A program made the position numbers and the translations under genes. From Duodenibacillus sp964509205 (lineage in GTDB: Bacteria > Pseudomonadota > Gammaproteobacteria > Burkholderiales > Burkholderiaceae_F): DNA of 64,000 bases. Below are positions 26,101 through 34,694 of this stretch, piece by piece. A model generated the notes under the pieces. That model worked only from the letters and a program-made list of their open reading frames with translations. It was not told the origin of the DNA and did not search any database. Each line of letters opens with the position of its first letter. Within the stretch, counting starts at the first letter, position 1. The stretch is taken from NCBI GenBank assembly GCA_964509205.1, contig CAZDVW010000005.1, forward strand, positions 1-64,000, given 5' to 3'.

Positions 26101-26231
26101 TTGAGTTTGGCGCGAAGATTCTTCCAAAGGTCTTCTTCACAGCGAATGTCACCGCGGTAAGTCCATTGAGATACGTCGCAGGTAAGTTGCCGAATTAGCA
26201 GATCTTCCATTTGAGATTCAAGCGTGCTCAT
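23154..26231 (-). CDS. hsdR: Type I restriction enzyme, R (translocase-nuclease) subunit
   Basis: HsdR translocates DNA and cuts it after the M2S complex finds unmethylated sites. The protein, about 1025 residues from the ATG at 26231, has an N-terminal PD-(D/E)xK nuclease (RRFDVTLLINGLP, then IAIELK), a Walker A motif GYIWHTTGSGKTLTS, the DEAD-like VDECHRA, and a helicase C-terminal part followed by a helical HsdM-contact region. The ATG has GGGGAGG upstream and overlaps the GIY-YIG gene stop (ATGA). An upstream ORF extension of 17 residues is rejected. Last gene of the hsd operon. If hsdM is out of frame, this subunit has no methylase partner. Confidence 0.96.
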   Translation of the reverse strand: MSTLESQMEDLLIRQLTCDVSQWTYRGDIRCEEDLWKNLRAKLNKNNIDKLQGVLLTDVEMKRIKSFLCEQAITTYKAARWLAGENGMAQIPLEREDAKLGRVNLLAVNNREVTGGNSSYEVIHQYRSPKDQTSERDRRFDVTLLINGLPMIAIELKNADHPYMDAFRQLQQYGKEGKFQGIMGFVQMFVVTNGVGTRYIAADNHGNLNAKFLTRWVNEKNEAVDDYLAFAKAALNIPMAHRMLGKYSVLDNESKKLILLRPYQIHAIEEIRKASRERRSGYIWHTTGSGKTLTSYTVTKNLLDIPSVDKTIFLIDRKDLDQQTTAAFLSYADSDGIDVENTDDTRALEEKLKSKDRCAIVTTIQKLQIIIRRYTEEETKEKYKKISQRIQTKSIAFIVDECHRAVTPETKRQIERFFDRSLWYGFTGTPIFADNMRARKGDLARTTDDLYGKPCLHKYTIKEAIADNAVLGFQIQSMGFSQKKFAKMAVDMHLFSEEDMKEKESEDIEAAVVRHFLSPNGEGLYDNDEHRHAVIDYIVNKSAAKFKLSSPAGEAYEGILTVPSIKVAQRYYKLFKEFVKAGKVEEDIRKLLPDFPKIAITYTVGVNQDGAMADQDEMKESLADYNEMFGTNWGLDTLGAYNAELNDRLARKKSRYRSREAQLDLVIVVDRLLTGFDAPCLSTIFLDRSPMKPQHLIQAFSRTNRLYDKTKRYGQIVTMQTPALYERCINEALLLYSNGSVADVAAPSWKQTMQRCKKAVAELRKIAPTLDSVVKLIESGSREEQMAFVKAFQAVDRSLGEAQVYDEFSESDLETKFDISRKELEALTAHYHNAVERLKEYPSEDGVAKDFVDVEYELESVKQIEVNFRYLVELIQAHMPEAGDAAQDVSETEDARICRYIEEYAKSNPKIGNVLRDIWFEVKMNPEKFREQDAMTIISQRIHEVIEEEIRAFSDKWCANYRELKAYASKVSESEISPGSVSSDMGDFRAYKAAGGTKPKVTYLRSFKEAVADFVRFELKPLQRF

Positions 26232-26896
26232 TTCGCCTCCCCTTTCTCTTGGTCGGACTTCGCTTCCGCTTGTGCTCGCCACTCAACAAGCGTCTTCCCA
26301 AAATACGTAAAAAAGAGAGGACCCTGATAAGCTCCAGAGGCGTTGCGCATCGACTCCGGCAAAAAAACTTTGGTAAACCCCGAAAGCGTCCATTGCTTCC
26401 CTTCATGTTCGATGTGCCGATCATCGGCAATACGAACCTTCTTCCCTGTTGGTCTGAAAACGATGATGTCTCCTTGCTTCAGGCCAATCTGACTGAATCG
26501 GAAGTTGGGCTTATGAGAGGGCTTTCCGGGATGTTCTGGAAGAATCGGTTTATTGTCTTTGTACTGCGTGATTTCTGCGTCATCAAGCGGCATTGCGACA
26601 ATTTTTAAAATCTCGAGCGCTTTCTGCGGCGGCACGTTGAAAAACTCACGATTCCGACGAATACGCAATTTCGTCAGTGCATCGATCATCGTATGAACGG
26701 ACTTCTCGACTTCATTGAATTTGGCCGTTTTCAACGTAGCGTATATCTTGAAAGGCAATGGTACTGCTGTGTTATCCAGTTCCTTGGAGCGAACATCCAC
26801 AGGGCGATTGCTCTTACCGATCTTTACCCAATCTTCACGGAAACTGTCGTTCGTCAGGATGTACACAAATCCTTTTTCTTTAGCTGACTTTCTCAT
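26228..26896 (-). CDS. GIY-YIG nuclease-domain protein inside the type I RM operon
   Basis: A 222-residue protein with an N-terminal GIY-YIG/T5orf172-type domain (GFVYILTNDSFREDWVKIGK, then DVRSKELDN) at about residues 9-45, and a basic C-terminal region with a DUF4357-like part (EGKQWTLSGFTKVFL). Such small nuclease-like proteins are often found next to type I restriction genes; their role in the system is not established. It overlaps hsdR by 4 bases and lies 10 bases after hsdS, so it is co-expressed. The ATG has AGGAG close by (GAGGAGTTTTAC). Confidence 0.85.
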   Translation of the reverse strand: MRKSAKEKGFVYILTNDSFREDWVKIGKSNRPVDVRSKELDNTAVPLPFKIYATLKTAKFNEVEKSVHTMIDALTKLRIRRNREFFNVPPQKALEILKIVAMPLDDAEITQYKDNKPILPEHPGKPSHKPNFRFSQIGLKQGDIIVFRPTGKKVRIADDRHIEHEGKQWTLSGFTKVFLPESMRNASGAYQGPLFFTYFGKTLVEWRAQAEAKSDQEKGEAK

Positions 26897-26906
26897 GTAA
26901 AACTCC

Positions 26907-28124
26907 TCAGACGAACATCTGCTGCATGAAGGCTTGCTTCTGCCTCTTTAGTTCTGTGATTTTGCGTTTGGATAGCGCGATCTTCTCGTCGAGAGTGGTG
27001 AAGAAGGATGCGATTTTGTGTTGCTCATCAGAGCAAGGGAGATGTATTGGTATTTTTTTTAAATTAGACGGAGATATTTCGAGGAAAGTTGAGCCACTCG
27101 CTCTAATACTAATTTCTCTCTGAAAACAAGGTTCCAAGACTGCATAGTACAAAAATTCATTCAACACTCCGTCCTTGCAGATCAAAGATTGAAAGCCTTG
27201 ATTGGTACAAACATCTCCGTCATACAGGTGAATCGAACAAGCACCAATTGTTGCTCGAGTTGTCAATAACAATGCCCCCTTAGGAAGAAGTTTGGCACTT
27301 GAATTTTTGACACCTTCCTTTGTTATTGTTCGTCTACTAGAGTGGACATATTTTGAATCTATTTCCGTTGGTGTCAACCATTGAATATTCCCATCCCAAT
27401 ATTCAGGAGAAGAAGTACTCGGAGTTCCTCCTCCACAGAGGTTAGCGACATCTGCAACGGTGAAATCACTCAACTCTGGATACTCCGTCCCATCATCTCG
27501 CCTGAACCGAATCTCCTTACTGAAGATTTTCTGCATTAACCCTTTTTTAAGGCGTTCCATGCTGACAAGTTTGCGCTCAGCTAGTGAGATCTTTTCATCC
27601 AACGTTGTGAAGAATTCGGCAATTTTGCGTTGCTCAGAAAAACTAGGAGTGTTGATTTCAATTTCGCTAACCTTCGTTGGATTGATATGAACAACACTCT
27701 TTCCCTGAGCAATTCTCAAAATTTGCCGACGACTTGTAGCATTTATCGAATAACTAAGAAAAATTCCTTCACAATTTTGGCTACGAAGCACTAATAGATC
27801 CCCACCATAAGCCACTCCTTCTTGTTGAATGCAGGTAGCCTTAGCAATATCCTCCGCTGTCTCTCCCGACATCGGAAGAACAACATCTCCCTTTCTACTC
27901 TTTATAAGATTTTTTGAAACGCTCGTTCTGCTAGTAACACAACTGGCTACCTCGGCGTATGCCGTATATAGTTCTCCGTACAGCAAACAGGGGGTACATC
28001 CATGAGGATCTAAATCACTCTTCGATAAAGTCCCTCCTTTTGAAAGGACGACACATTCCTTCAATTTTCTCCGTGCCCAGTCATGACAATGGTCATTTTT
28101 GAATCTCAGCCTTGGATTCGTCAT
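26907..28124 (-). CDS. hsdS: Type I restriction enzyme, S (specificity) subunit
   Basis: HsdS contains two target recognition domains that set the bipartite DNA sequence. The protein of 405 residues (ATG at 28124, MTNPRLRF) has two half-repeats, each ending in a conserved helical spacer: FFTTLDEKISLAERKL and FFTTLDEKIALSKRKI. The ATG overlaps the hsdM stop (ATGA). The recognition domains are AT-rich compared with the surrounding genes, as expected for exchangeable DNA. Only one hsdS is present, so no shuffling locus is seen in this window. Confidence 0.96.
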   Translation of the reverse strand: MTNPRLRFKNDHCHDWARRKLKECVVLSKGGTLSKSDLDPHGCTPCLLYGELYTAYAEVASCVTSRTSVSKNLIKSRKGDVVLPMSGETAEDIAKATCIQQEGVAYGGDLLVLRSQNCEGIFLSYSINATSRRQILRIAQGKSVVHINPTKVSEIEINTPSFSEQRKIAEFFTTLDEKISLAERKLVSMERLKKGLMQKIFSKEIRFRRDDGTEYPELSDFTVADVANLCGGGTPSTSSPEYWDGNIQWLTPTEIDSKYVHSSRRTITKEGVKNSSAKLLPKGALLLTTRATIGACSIHLYDGDVCTNQGFQSLICKDGVLNEFLYYAVLEPCFQREISIRASGSTFLEISPSNLKKIPIHLPCSDEQHKIASFFTTLDEKIALSKRKITELKRQKQAFMQQMFV

Positions 28125-29327
28125 GCCTGCTCTCCTTTCCAAGAGATGCCAAGTTCTTTAAAGAACCCGGCCAGTTGCGCATCAACTTCCATCTCTTCCT
28201 TCCTTATTTCCGAAAGCTCTTTGAAGGTCGCCTGAAGATCAATCTGCTCCTCTTCTTCGAAGTTATCGACGTAGCGGGGTATATTCAAATTGAAGTCGTT
28301 TTTTTCGATCTCTTCAAACGTTGCCAGATGAGCAAATTTCTCAGCATCCTTGCGAGCGACATATGCTCGGAAAATCTTCTCAATGTGCTCCGGATCAAGA
28401 AAGTTCCTGGCTCGTTCTTTTCGGAATTCTTTTGAAGCATCAATAAAGAGAACACTGCGAGCTGTGTTGCTCTTCTTAAGAACAACAATGCAGGTTGGGA
28501 TTCCCGTTGAAAAGAAAATGCCGGCAGGAAGTCCGATCACCGCATAAATGTTTCCTTTTTTGAGAAGTTCTTCACGGATCGTCCCTTCGGCTCCTCCGCG
28601 AAAGAGAACGCCGTGCGGCAAAACGATTCCCATCGTTCCGGTTTCCTTCAGGTGATAAAACCCGTGAAGGAGGAAAGCGAAGTCTGCCTTGCTCGGAGGT
28701 GGAAGCTTCTTGTACTGCGCAAAACGCGGATCCATAAGGAGTCCTTCCCTTGCGTCGTACTTCTGTGAATAAGGCGGATTCATGACGACGGCATCAAAAT
28801 TCGTCGGCTCATCCGTCGGCCAATCGGCATCGAGTGTGTCGCCGTTTCTCAAATGTTGATTTGTCCCGGGAACCTGATGGAGCATCATGTTCATTCGAGC
28901 AAGGTTATAAGTCTGGTTTTTTAACTCTTGCCCGAAAAACTGAACCGCCTTCTTGTTGTCGACCGAATTCTCGTTCTCGATGCTGTTACGCACTTGGAGC
29001 AACAACGAACCGGATCCACAGGTCGGGTCATAGACGGAGAAGGCGTATTTTTTATTTTGGTCTTTTGTGACGATGCGGGCGATAAGACGTGAGACTGATT
29101 GTGGGGTATAAAACTCACCGGCTTTTTTTCCGGACTCTGCAGCAAACTGAGAAATTAAATATTCGTAGGCATCCCCGAGTGCGTCTTCCGGATACTGACT
29201 GAAATCAATCGCCGCAAGTGCCTTGATGACAGAGGCGATCATTTCATTGCGTTTATCTGGTGTTTTTCCCAGATCTTTGGACTGGACGTCAAAATCGTCA
29301 AACAGCCCTAAGTAAATACCCCCCCCC
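28121..29327 (-). pseudogene. hsdM: HsdM C-terminal part, out of frame with N-terminus via poly-G tract
   Basis: Main catalytic part of the type I N6-adenine methyltransferase. SAM motif DPTCGSGSLLLQV and catalytic NPPYSQKY are intact, with FYTPQSVSRLIARIV in front of them. The frame is open from the G9 tract to the stop at 28121, and hsdS starts inside the stop (ATGA). It lacks the N-terminal region, which is encoded upstream in another frame. A tract of 8 or 11 G would restore a single full-length protein of about 530 residues. The short internal start (MWKAPGGG) has no ribosome site. Classed as broken in this sequence, possibly reversibly. Confidence 0.9.
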
Positions 29328-29708
29328 GGCGCTTTCCACATTGCGGAAAGCCTGTTGCAGGTTGTCCAGCAGGAAAGTTCGGTTGTTAATCTGCTCGTAA
29401 AACGCCAAGAACGTGTGTTCCGGCAAAATCACACAACCAAACGTGTCCATCAAGTTATATTGCAAATCTGGCCATATCTCTTTGTCTTGAGTCGCCTTAG
29501 CGTACTCAGCCTGAGCTTCGTCAAGCGACTTCGGTTTCTCATCCGTTAACTGGTCATAGGCTTCTACCAGCATTCTGTCTGATAAAGCTTTGTAAAACAC
29601 CAAACCAAGCAGGTAATCCTTGTAGACATCTGCAGTCATCGTCTTTCGCATCACGTCTGCCGCTGCCCACAGAGCCGTATTCAGTTTCTGAGTCGTCAAA
29701 TTCATCAT
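29298..29708 (-). pseudogene. hsdM: HsdM N-terminal part, ended by frameshift at poly-G tract
   Basis: Encodes the HsdM N-terminal helical region (MMNLTTQKLNTALWAAADVM), which contacts HsdS and DNA. It reads normally until AFRNVESAGGG at the G tract and then ends with an unrelated YLLRAV and a stop at 29298. The start has GGAAG 4-5 bases upstream. It is the first gene of the hsd operon. In the restored frame residues after the tract would be IYLGLFDDFDVQSKDLG, which fits the usual HsdM layout and places the tract in a loop between the helical and catalytic domains. Confidence 0.9.
29319..29327 (-). repeat. G9 mononucleotide tract in hsdM, candidate phase-variation switch
   Basis: Nine consecutive C on the plus strand (nine G in the coding sense). 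With n G after GCC, frame is kept when n leaves remainder 2 on division by 3 (8, 11). The observed 9 is the off state. Poly-G tracts of this length are known switches of restriction-modification genes in other bacteria. Confidence 0.85.
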
Positions 29709-30220
29709 CTAACTTCCAATTGGCATCATTACGCTAACAATGTCCGTCGGCGAGAGATGCACGAAATCATTTTTCGACATCCACCTAACAGGCATTTCCA
29801 GTCGTCACTACTCTGAAACAAACAGATCTGAAGAAACCGAACACGACGTCGGCAAATTACGCTGACACAAATAGCGTCAACACCCCTGCCTTCTCCGAAT
29901 GGAGTCTCTAAAGAAATGTCCGACGGTGCATCATTTTACCTTCACCTGTGTTGCATCAAATAGATTTAAAGATCGACGAACGCTGCAGTCAACAAATTTA
30001 GAAGAGAAAACGACTGGTCACTCTTTCTGCTGTCGATCAATGCAAATAAAAAAACGGAGAGGAAAATGATTTGCCCAAGAGCATCTAACCCTTGGGCATT
30101 TCTTCTTATTCCTCTTACAAATTTCTAAACCAAGCAATCGCTTCAGCCATCTTTATCGGTCCCGATGGTCTGATGCACAGAAAGAGGCTTAAAAATGGAC
30201 GATTGTCGAAAAAACGATTC
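29709..30220. other. 512-base intergenic region with terminator-like hairpin
   Basis: No gene is supported. The upstream part (29709-29900) should hold the hsd promoter; TTGACG at about 29879 on the minus strand lacks a well-spaced -10. TGCCCAAG (30072-30079) pairs with CTTGGGCA (30091-30098), a perfect 8-bp stem, followed by TTTCTTCTTATT on the plus strand and AATCATTTTCC on the minus. It may end the dinG transcript. I see nothing else. Confidence 0.4.
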
Positions 30221-32266
30221 TTAGATCCAATCGTTCGGATGTAGCCAAAAATCCAACACGCGGCTTAATTTGCGTGTGCGGCTAAAGTCCGGCAAGCTCG
30301 AGAGAAACAAGGAGCCGTAGCGAGAGCCGCTTCCGGGAATAATGCGTGCATCGCCGACAATAAGAACGCCCCGATCCGTTTCGCTTCGAATCAATCGCCC
30401 GGCGCCTTGCTTTAAGGCAATGGCAGCGAGCGGAATCTGATGCGACACAAAGGGATTGCCGCCTTCGGAACGAATCCAGCGGCACCGCGCATCAAGAACC
30501 GGATCGTCTTTCGGCGCAAAGGGCAGTTTGTCGATGACAACAAGGCTAAGCGCCTCGCCCTTGATGTCAATGCCTTCCCAAAAACCCATCGTGGCAACAA
30601 GAATGCTGTTGGCATTCTCACGAAACTGCTGAAGAAGGTTGCGCCTGGAATCTTCATTCTGAACGTAGACGACATAATCGCGGCGATTGGCTTCGATGCG
30701 ATCCCGCAGCGCATCGGCCGCAATCTGCATGGCGCGGCGGCTCGTGCAAAGAAAAAGCGTCTTTCCCTTCATGAGATCAATCACAGGCCAACACTCTTCG
30801 ACCAATCGCTCAATGAAGGGCGCCTTCTCCGGGCCGACCGGAGCAGGAATTCCGTCCGGAACATACAAAATCGCCTGATTGGGAAAATCAAAGGGGCTGC
30901 TCCAGGATTTGGCAAGAACTGAGCCAAGACCAAGTTCGCCCAAGAAGTGAGAAAAATTCCCTTTTCCCGTCGCTAAGGTAGCTGAAGTAAACACCCAAGC
31001 CGTATTCGGTCGTGAGTGCATCAGACGCGAGAAATCTTGCGCAAACGAAAGCGGCGTTCGCCGCAAACGGATGTCTCGCATTGAATGAGAAACCCACCGC
31101 ACTCCGGGATTGCCGTCTTTATCGGTCACAAGATCTTTCGGGGCTTTGAGAACCTCACACCACTCCTTCATGAGTCCCGTGCAAAAGACGAGGTTTTCAT
31201 GTAGCGCCGTCAGATCTTCGTCGTCGGCCGAGACCGCCTCAATCGAATCGGCCAATTGCACGGCAGCGGCATAAGCTTCTTCTAAAAACGGCACGGAGCT
31301 TTCGATCTCCTTCACATTGGCGATATTGAAGGCCTCGCCTTCTAAGACGCCTAACTGATCGAGTTTGATGACAAAATCCTGAAGCGGATTCTTGGCGCTG
31401 TCATACAACTCTTCCCAAGAGGTCTTGTCGGCAAGCGCCTGCTTGTGTCGGCTGAGCGTAATGCGCCGAATGTCCTTTAACAATTCCAAAACGGCTCTCG
31501 TCGAAAACTCTTCTCCGAAAAAGTCCGCTCCGATTTCGGGCAACTTGTGCGCCTCATCCAGCACGATGACATCGCTTTTAGGAAGCATGTCGGCATCGGA
31601 TTCATCCTTGATGGCCATCGCCGATAAGAAAAGATGATGGTTGACGACAACGACTTCTGCTTCTTTGGCTTCCTGACGCGCCTTGTTGATGAAGCACTTT
31701 TCCGCAAACGGACACTTCTGCCCCGAACAGCTCTCGCGGCTGCTTGTCACAAAAGGCCAGACAACAGAATCCTCAGCCACGCCCGTCACGCCGGCTCGGT
31801 CTCCCGTCGGATCCGTCGCAGCAAAAATTTCAATCTTTTTTAAATCCTCAAAGGCGGCGGCCGTCGGCAATCCGGTTTCTCGTACGGTCTTTAGGCGACG
31901 CAGGCAAATGTAGTTGGCTCTTCCCTTTAAAAGCTTCACGGTCACGCGGATGCCGAGCGAGGCCTCTAATGCCGGAATGTCTTTCTTAAAGAGTTGTTCC
32001 TGAAGCGTCTTTCCTGCCGTACTGACGATCGCTTTGCGGCCTGAGAGAAGCACCGGGACGAGATAGCCGAACGTCTTTCCGGTGCCGGTGCCGGCTTCCA
32101 AAACAACCGTCTCGCTGTTTTCAAGCGCTTGGGCAACCGTCTGGGCATACTGAATCTGACTGGGACGGCTTCTGAATCCGGGCTGCCTTTTGGCAAGACG
32201 CCCCTGCGAAGAAAAACATTCGCCGACTTCTTGAACAAACAGACTGTTTTCGCCCTGCTCAGGCAT
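30221..32266 (-). CDS. DinG/YoaA-type ATP-dependent DNA helicase
   Basis: A 681-residue XPD-like superfamily 2 helicase. Walker A EAGTGTGKTFGYL (near residue 65), DEAH box VLDEAHKLPE, and iron-sulfur cysteines (YICLRRL, then CSGQKCPFAEKCF) are present between them. C-terminal motifs include GRLIRSETDRGVLIV. Such helicases act on damaged or R-loop DNA in the SOS/repair response; YoaA is the closer relative by length. The ATG follows AAGGG. No nearby partner; it forms its own transcript. Confidence 0.93.
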   Translation of the reverse strand: MPEQGENSLFVQEVGECFSSQGRLAKRQPGFRSRPSQIQYAQTVAQALENSETVVLEAGTGTGKTFGYLVPVLLSGRKAIVSTAGKTLQEQLFKKDIPALEASLGIRVTVKLLKGRANYICLRRLKTVRETGLPTAAAFEDLKKIEIFAATDPTGDRAGVTGVAEDSVVWPFVTSSRESCSGQKCPFAEKCFINKARQEAKEAEVVVVNHHLFLSAMAIKDESDADMLPKSDVIVLDEAHKLPEIGADFFGEEFSTRAVLELLKDIRRITLSRHKQALADKTSWEELYDSAKNPLQDFVIKLDQLGVLEGEAFNIANVKEIESSVPFLEEAYAAAVQLADSIEAVSADDEDLTALHENLVFCTGLMKEWCEVLKAPKDLVTDKDGNPGVRWVSHSMRDIRLRRTPLSFAQDFSRLMHSRPNTAWVFTSATLATGKGNFSHFLGELGLGSVLAKSWSSPFDFPNQAILYVPDGIPAPVGPEKAPFIERLVEECWPVIDLMKGKTLFLCTSRRAMQIAADALRDRIEANRRDYVVYVQNEDSRRNLLQQFRENANSILVATMGFWEGIDIKGEALSLVVIDKLPFAPKDDPVLDARCRWIRSEGGNPFVSHQIPLAAIALKQGAGRLIRSETDRGVLIVGDARIIPGSGSRYGSLFLSSLPDFSRTRKLSRVLDFWLHPNDWI

Positions 32267-32410
32267 ATTCCCTTTTCCTTCAGTACACCCTTAACGGCAA
32301 CAGATTAGCAGGATTTTTTAGGCCGATCTCGCTTTCCTTTTCACTCGACCCTTTTTTTGTGACAGATTCGGGATTATCCGCTGCAAGGTTGGAATCACAA
32401 GAAAAAATTT

Positions 32411-32449
32411 ACCTTTAAGGATATAATTTTAAAAAATATATTTAAAGGT
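32411..32449 (+). promoter_or_regulatory. hipBA promoter with palindromic operator over the -10
   Basis: A perfect -10 TATAAT lies at 32422-32427. It is enclosed by the inverted arms ACCTTTAA (32411-32418) and TTAAAGGT (32442-32449), which end 5 bases before the hipB ATG. The -35 is weak. The arms flanking the -10 suggest autorepression by HipB, as known for hipBA. Confidence 0.6.
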
Positions 32450-32454
32450 GCAAA

Positions 32455-32697
32455 ATGCTCGTCAATACACCCCAGGCACTCGGTCTTTGGTTTCAGCACC
32501 TGCGCAAAGAAATTGGAATGACGCAGGTTGAAGTGGCTGAAGCGGCCGGCGTGAAACAGAAAACAATTTCAGGTTTTGAAAACGGAAAAATCAACATTCA
32601 GATCGACACGCTCATGCGTCTGCTCGCCGTCATCAATGCCGTCATTGACCTCAAGAGTCGCCGCCAACTCAACATCGAAGGTATCCTGGAATGGTAG
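32455..32697 (+). CDS. hipB: HipB-type Xre antitoxin/repressor
   Basis: An 80-residue Xre helix-turn-helix protein (LRKEIGMTQVEVAEAAGVKQ, KTISGFENGKINIQI). HipB binds operator DNA and neutralises the HipA kinase. It has the family size and starts at ATG behind the operator (AAAGGT serves as ribosome site). The last codons overlap the hipA start by 7 bases. Confidence 0.9.
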   Translation: MLVNTPQALGLWFQHLRKEIGMTQVEVAEAAGVKQKTISGFENGKINIQIDTLMRLLAVINAVIDLKSRRQLNIEGILEW

Positions 32698-33998
32698 AGA
32701 AACTTCATGTCTATATGAACGGAGTTCTCGTCGGAGAACTAAGCCGTAACCGTCAAGGGCTTCTTACATTTTGTTATGCGTCGAATTGGCTCTCTTCTCC
32801 GACAGCGCACCCTCTTTCTCTCTCACTCGGATTAAGAGCGAGCCCTTGGCGTGGCGACATTGTGCTTCAATTCTTCTCCAATTTATTGCCAGATTCACCC
32901 GCTCTTCTCGAACGCATTGATCGCCGTCTTAGCATCGGAAGTACGCACCCGTTTGACCTGCTTGCTGTAATCGGTCGGGATTGCGCCGGTGCGCTGCAAT
33001 TGATCCCAGACGGAGAAAAGTACACCCCGCTTACGATCCAAGCAAAAGCACTTTCAGTTTCTGACATAGAATCCCTGCTCTCGGATCTTTCCAAACGCCC
33101 TTTGGGCATGGCTGTCGACGGTAATTTTCGTCTTTCGATCGCAGGAGCGCAGGAAAAAACAGCTCTGCTTAAAATGAATGGGCAATGGATGCTTCCGTAT
33201 GGAGCAACACCGACAACACACATTTTTAAGCTTCCCATCGGCGTCTTAAACGCTAATACCCTCGATTTATCGACAAGTTGCGAAAACGAATTTCTTTGTC
33301 TAAAGATTGCTCAAGCCTATGGGATCGAGGCAGCCAATGCCGAAATTGTTCAATTTGGTTCCCAAAAAGCCTTGGCCGTTGAGCGATTTGATCGCAAATG
33401 GTTATCAACCGACACATTGTTGCGATTGCCGACCGAAGACTTTTGCCAAGCATTGGGCGTAAGTTCTGCTCTCAAGTATGAGTCCGACGGCGGTCCATCC
33501 GTCAGCAGCATCATGCACCTGTTGCGCTACTCAACAAGACCGCAACAGGATTGTCTGAGCTTTTTCAAGGCTCAGATTCTTTATTGGCTGCTAGGCAATA
33601 CAGACGGACATGCGAAGAATTTTTCAATTTTTCTGATGCCTAGCGGCTATCGGCTGACACCGCTTTACGACATCCTTTCCGTTTGGCCGCTGGTTAAATC
33701 CGGAGGGCTTCCTGTCCAAAAATTAAAACTTGCGATGGCACAACTCGGAAAAAACCGACATTACAAACTGTCGGAAATTTCAGGGCGCCATTTCCTAGCG
33801 ACAGCCGTCAGATCCGGAATGACTGAAACTCTGGCTCGCCATGTCATCGAAGAAATGGCCTTGCAAACAACTTCTGTCATTGAACGCGTCGCAAAAAAAC
33901 TACCGAAGGAATTTCCGGAGGATGTCGCAGAAGCTATCTTTCAAGGAATGCAATCCCAAGCGAATCGCTTGTTGTCTGACGCATCTTACCGTCAATAA
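32691..33998 (+). CDS. hipA: HipA-type serine/threonine kinase toxin
   Basis: A 435-residue HipA kinase. The N-terminal region (MVEKLHVYMNGVLVGELSRN) is the usual HipA N-domain, AGAQEKTALL is the P-loop-like ATP loop (about residue 150), and GNTDGHAKNFSIF contains the catalytic aspartate region (near residue 305). HipA phosphorylates glutamyl-tRNA synthetase in E. coli, inducing persistence; the target here is not known. Starts ATG overlapping hipB. Composition is less GC-rich than the housekeeping genes, suggesting horizontal transfer. Confidence 0.92.
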   Translation: MVEKLHVYMNGVLVGELSRNRQGLLTFCYASNWLSSPTAHPLSLSLGLRASPWRGDIVLQFFSNLLPDSPALLERIDRRLSIGSTHPFDLLAVIGRDCAGALQLIPDGEKYTPLTIQAKALSVSDIESLLSDLSKRPLGMAVDGNFRLSIAGAQEKTALLKMNGQWMLPYGATPTTHIFKLPIGVLNANTLDLSTSCENEFLCLKIAQAYGIEAANAEIVQFGSQKALAVERFDRKWLSTDTLLRLPTEDFCQALGVSSALKYESDGGPSVSSIMHLLRYSTRPQQDCLSFFKAQILYWLLGNTDGHAKNFSIFLMPSGYRLTPLYDILSVWPLVKSGGLPVQKLKLAMAQLGKNRHYKLSEISGRHFLATAVRSGMTETLARHVIEEMALQTTSVIERVAKKLPKEFPEDVAEAIFQGMQSQANRLLSDASYRQ

Positions 33999-34031
33999 AT
34001 CTCTTGACAACGAAAGAGGAGAACATCGTTC

Positions 34032-34673
34032 TTACGTCTCCCCTTCTTGTTTGGCACGCTTAGCCGCCCGTTTTTTTAACGCTTTTTCTCGCTCAGCGGC
34101 ACGCTCATTTCGTTTGATGATCCGAAGCTCATTGCGGTGTTCGTTTTCGGCCTCTTGCTCAACCTTCTTATCCAAAGCCTCTTGTCGAGCCGCGCTCTCC
34201 TCGGCTCGGCTTTGAGCAAAGCGAGCCGACTTGGGAGAACTCGTTTTGGCCGTGCCTGCATTTTTTTTCGGGAACGGATCCTTCGGTCCCTGTGCATGGC
34301 GCGCATTGCGAGCGGTCTGACGCTCTTGCTCGCGCGTAGCCTTTGCGGAGCGAACGATTTTCTTCGCTTCAACCTCGATGGCGATAAACCGTCTTTCCGC
34401 TCTTTGACGAGCCTTGCGCACGTCATCTTCGCAACTGTTGACAAAGAAATTTTCCGAGCACCGTTTGCGCGAATACTCCGAGAGTTTTTCCGAATAGTCC
34501 CGAGCGCGTTCAATCTCTGACAAAACGGCCTCGGCTTCGGCAACACTCTGAATGGATCCGGCAGGATGTTTTTCTGCAATCCAAGCCGACTCGATCGATG
34601 CGATGTCCGGCGTAAAGGCAAAGCAGGAAAAGGCGCCCGTCAGGGCAAACAAACTACAAAGGCTCTTTTTCAT
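34032..34673 (-). CDS. Secreted, highly charged protein of unknown function
   Basis: A 213-residue protein with a signal peptide (MKKSLCSLFALTGAFSCFA, cleaved before FTPDIA) and a mature part dominated by arginine, lysine, glutamate and alanine, predicted helical or coiled-coil. A short motif ENFFVNSCEDDVRKARQ carries the only paired cysteines besides RKRC. Similar secreted proteins with an SC-x-cysteine pattern occur in Burkholderiales, of unknown function. The ATG at 34673 has no ribosome site; an in-frame GTG at 34694 is an alternative. Convergent with hipA. Confidence 0.7.
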   Translation of the reverse strand: MKKSLCSLFALTGAFSCFAFTPDIASIESAWIAEKHPAGSIQSVAEAEAVLSEIERARDYSEKLSEYSRKRCSENFFVNSCEDDVRKARQRAERRFIAIEVEAKKIVRSAKATREQERQTARNARHAQGPKDPFPKKNAGTAKTSSPKSARFAQSRAEESAARQEALDKKVEQEAENEHRNELRIIKRNERAAEREKALKKRAAKRAKQEGET

Positions 34674-34694
34674 AAGAAAGCGTTTTTGTGGCAC

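Noticed and set aside
26907..28124. Recombination between the two HsdS half-repeats as a phase-switch
   Set aside because: The repeated spacer codes for similar helices, but the DNA is only moderately similar and there is no second hsdS copy.
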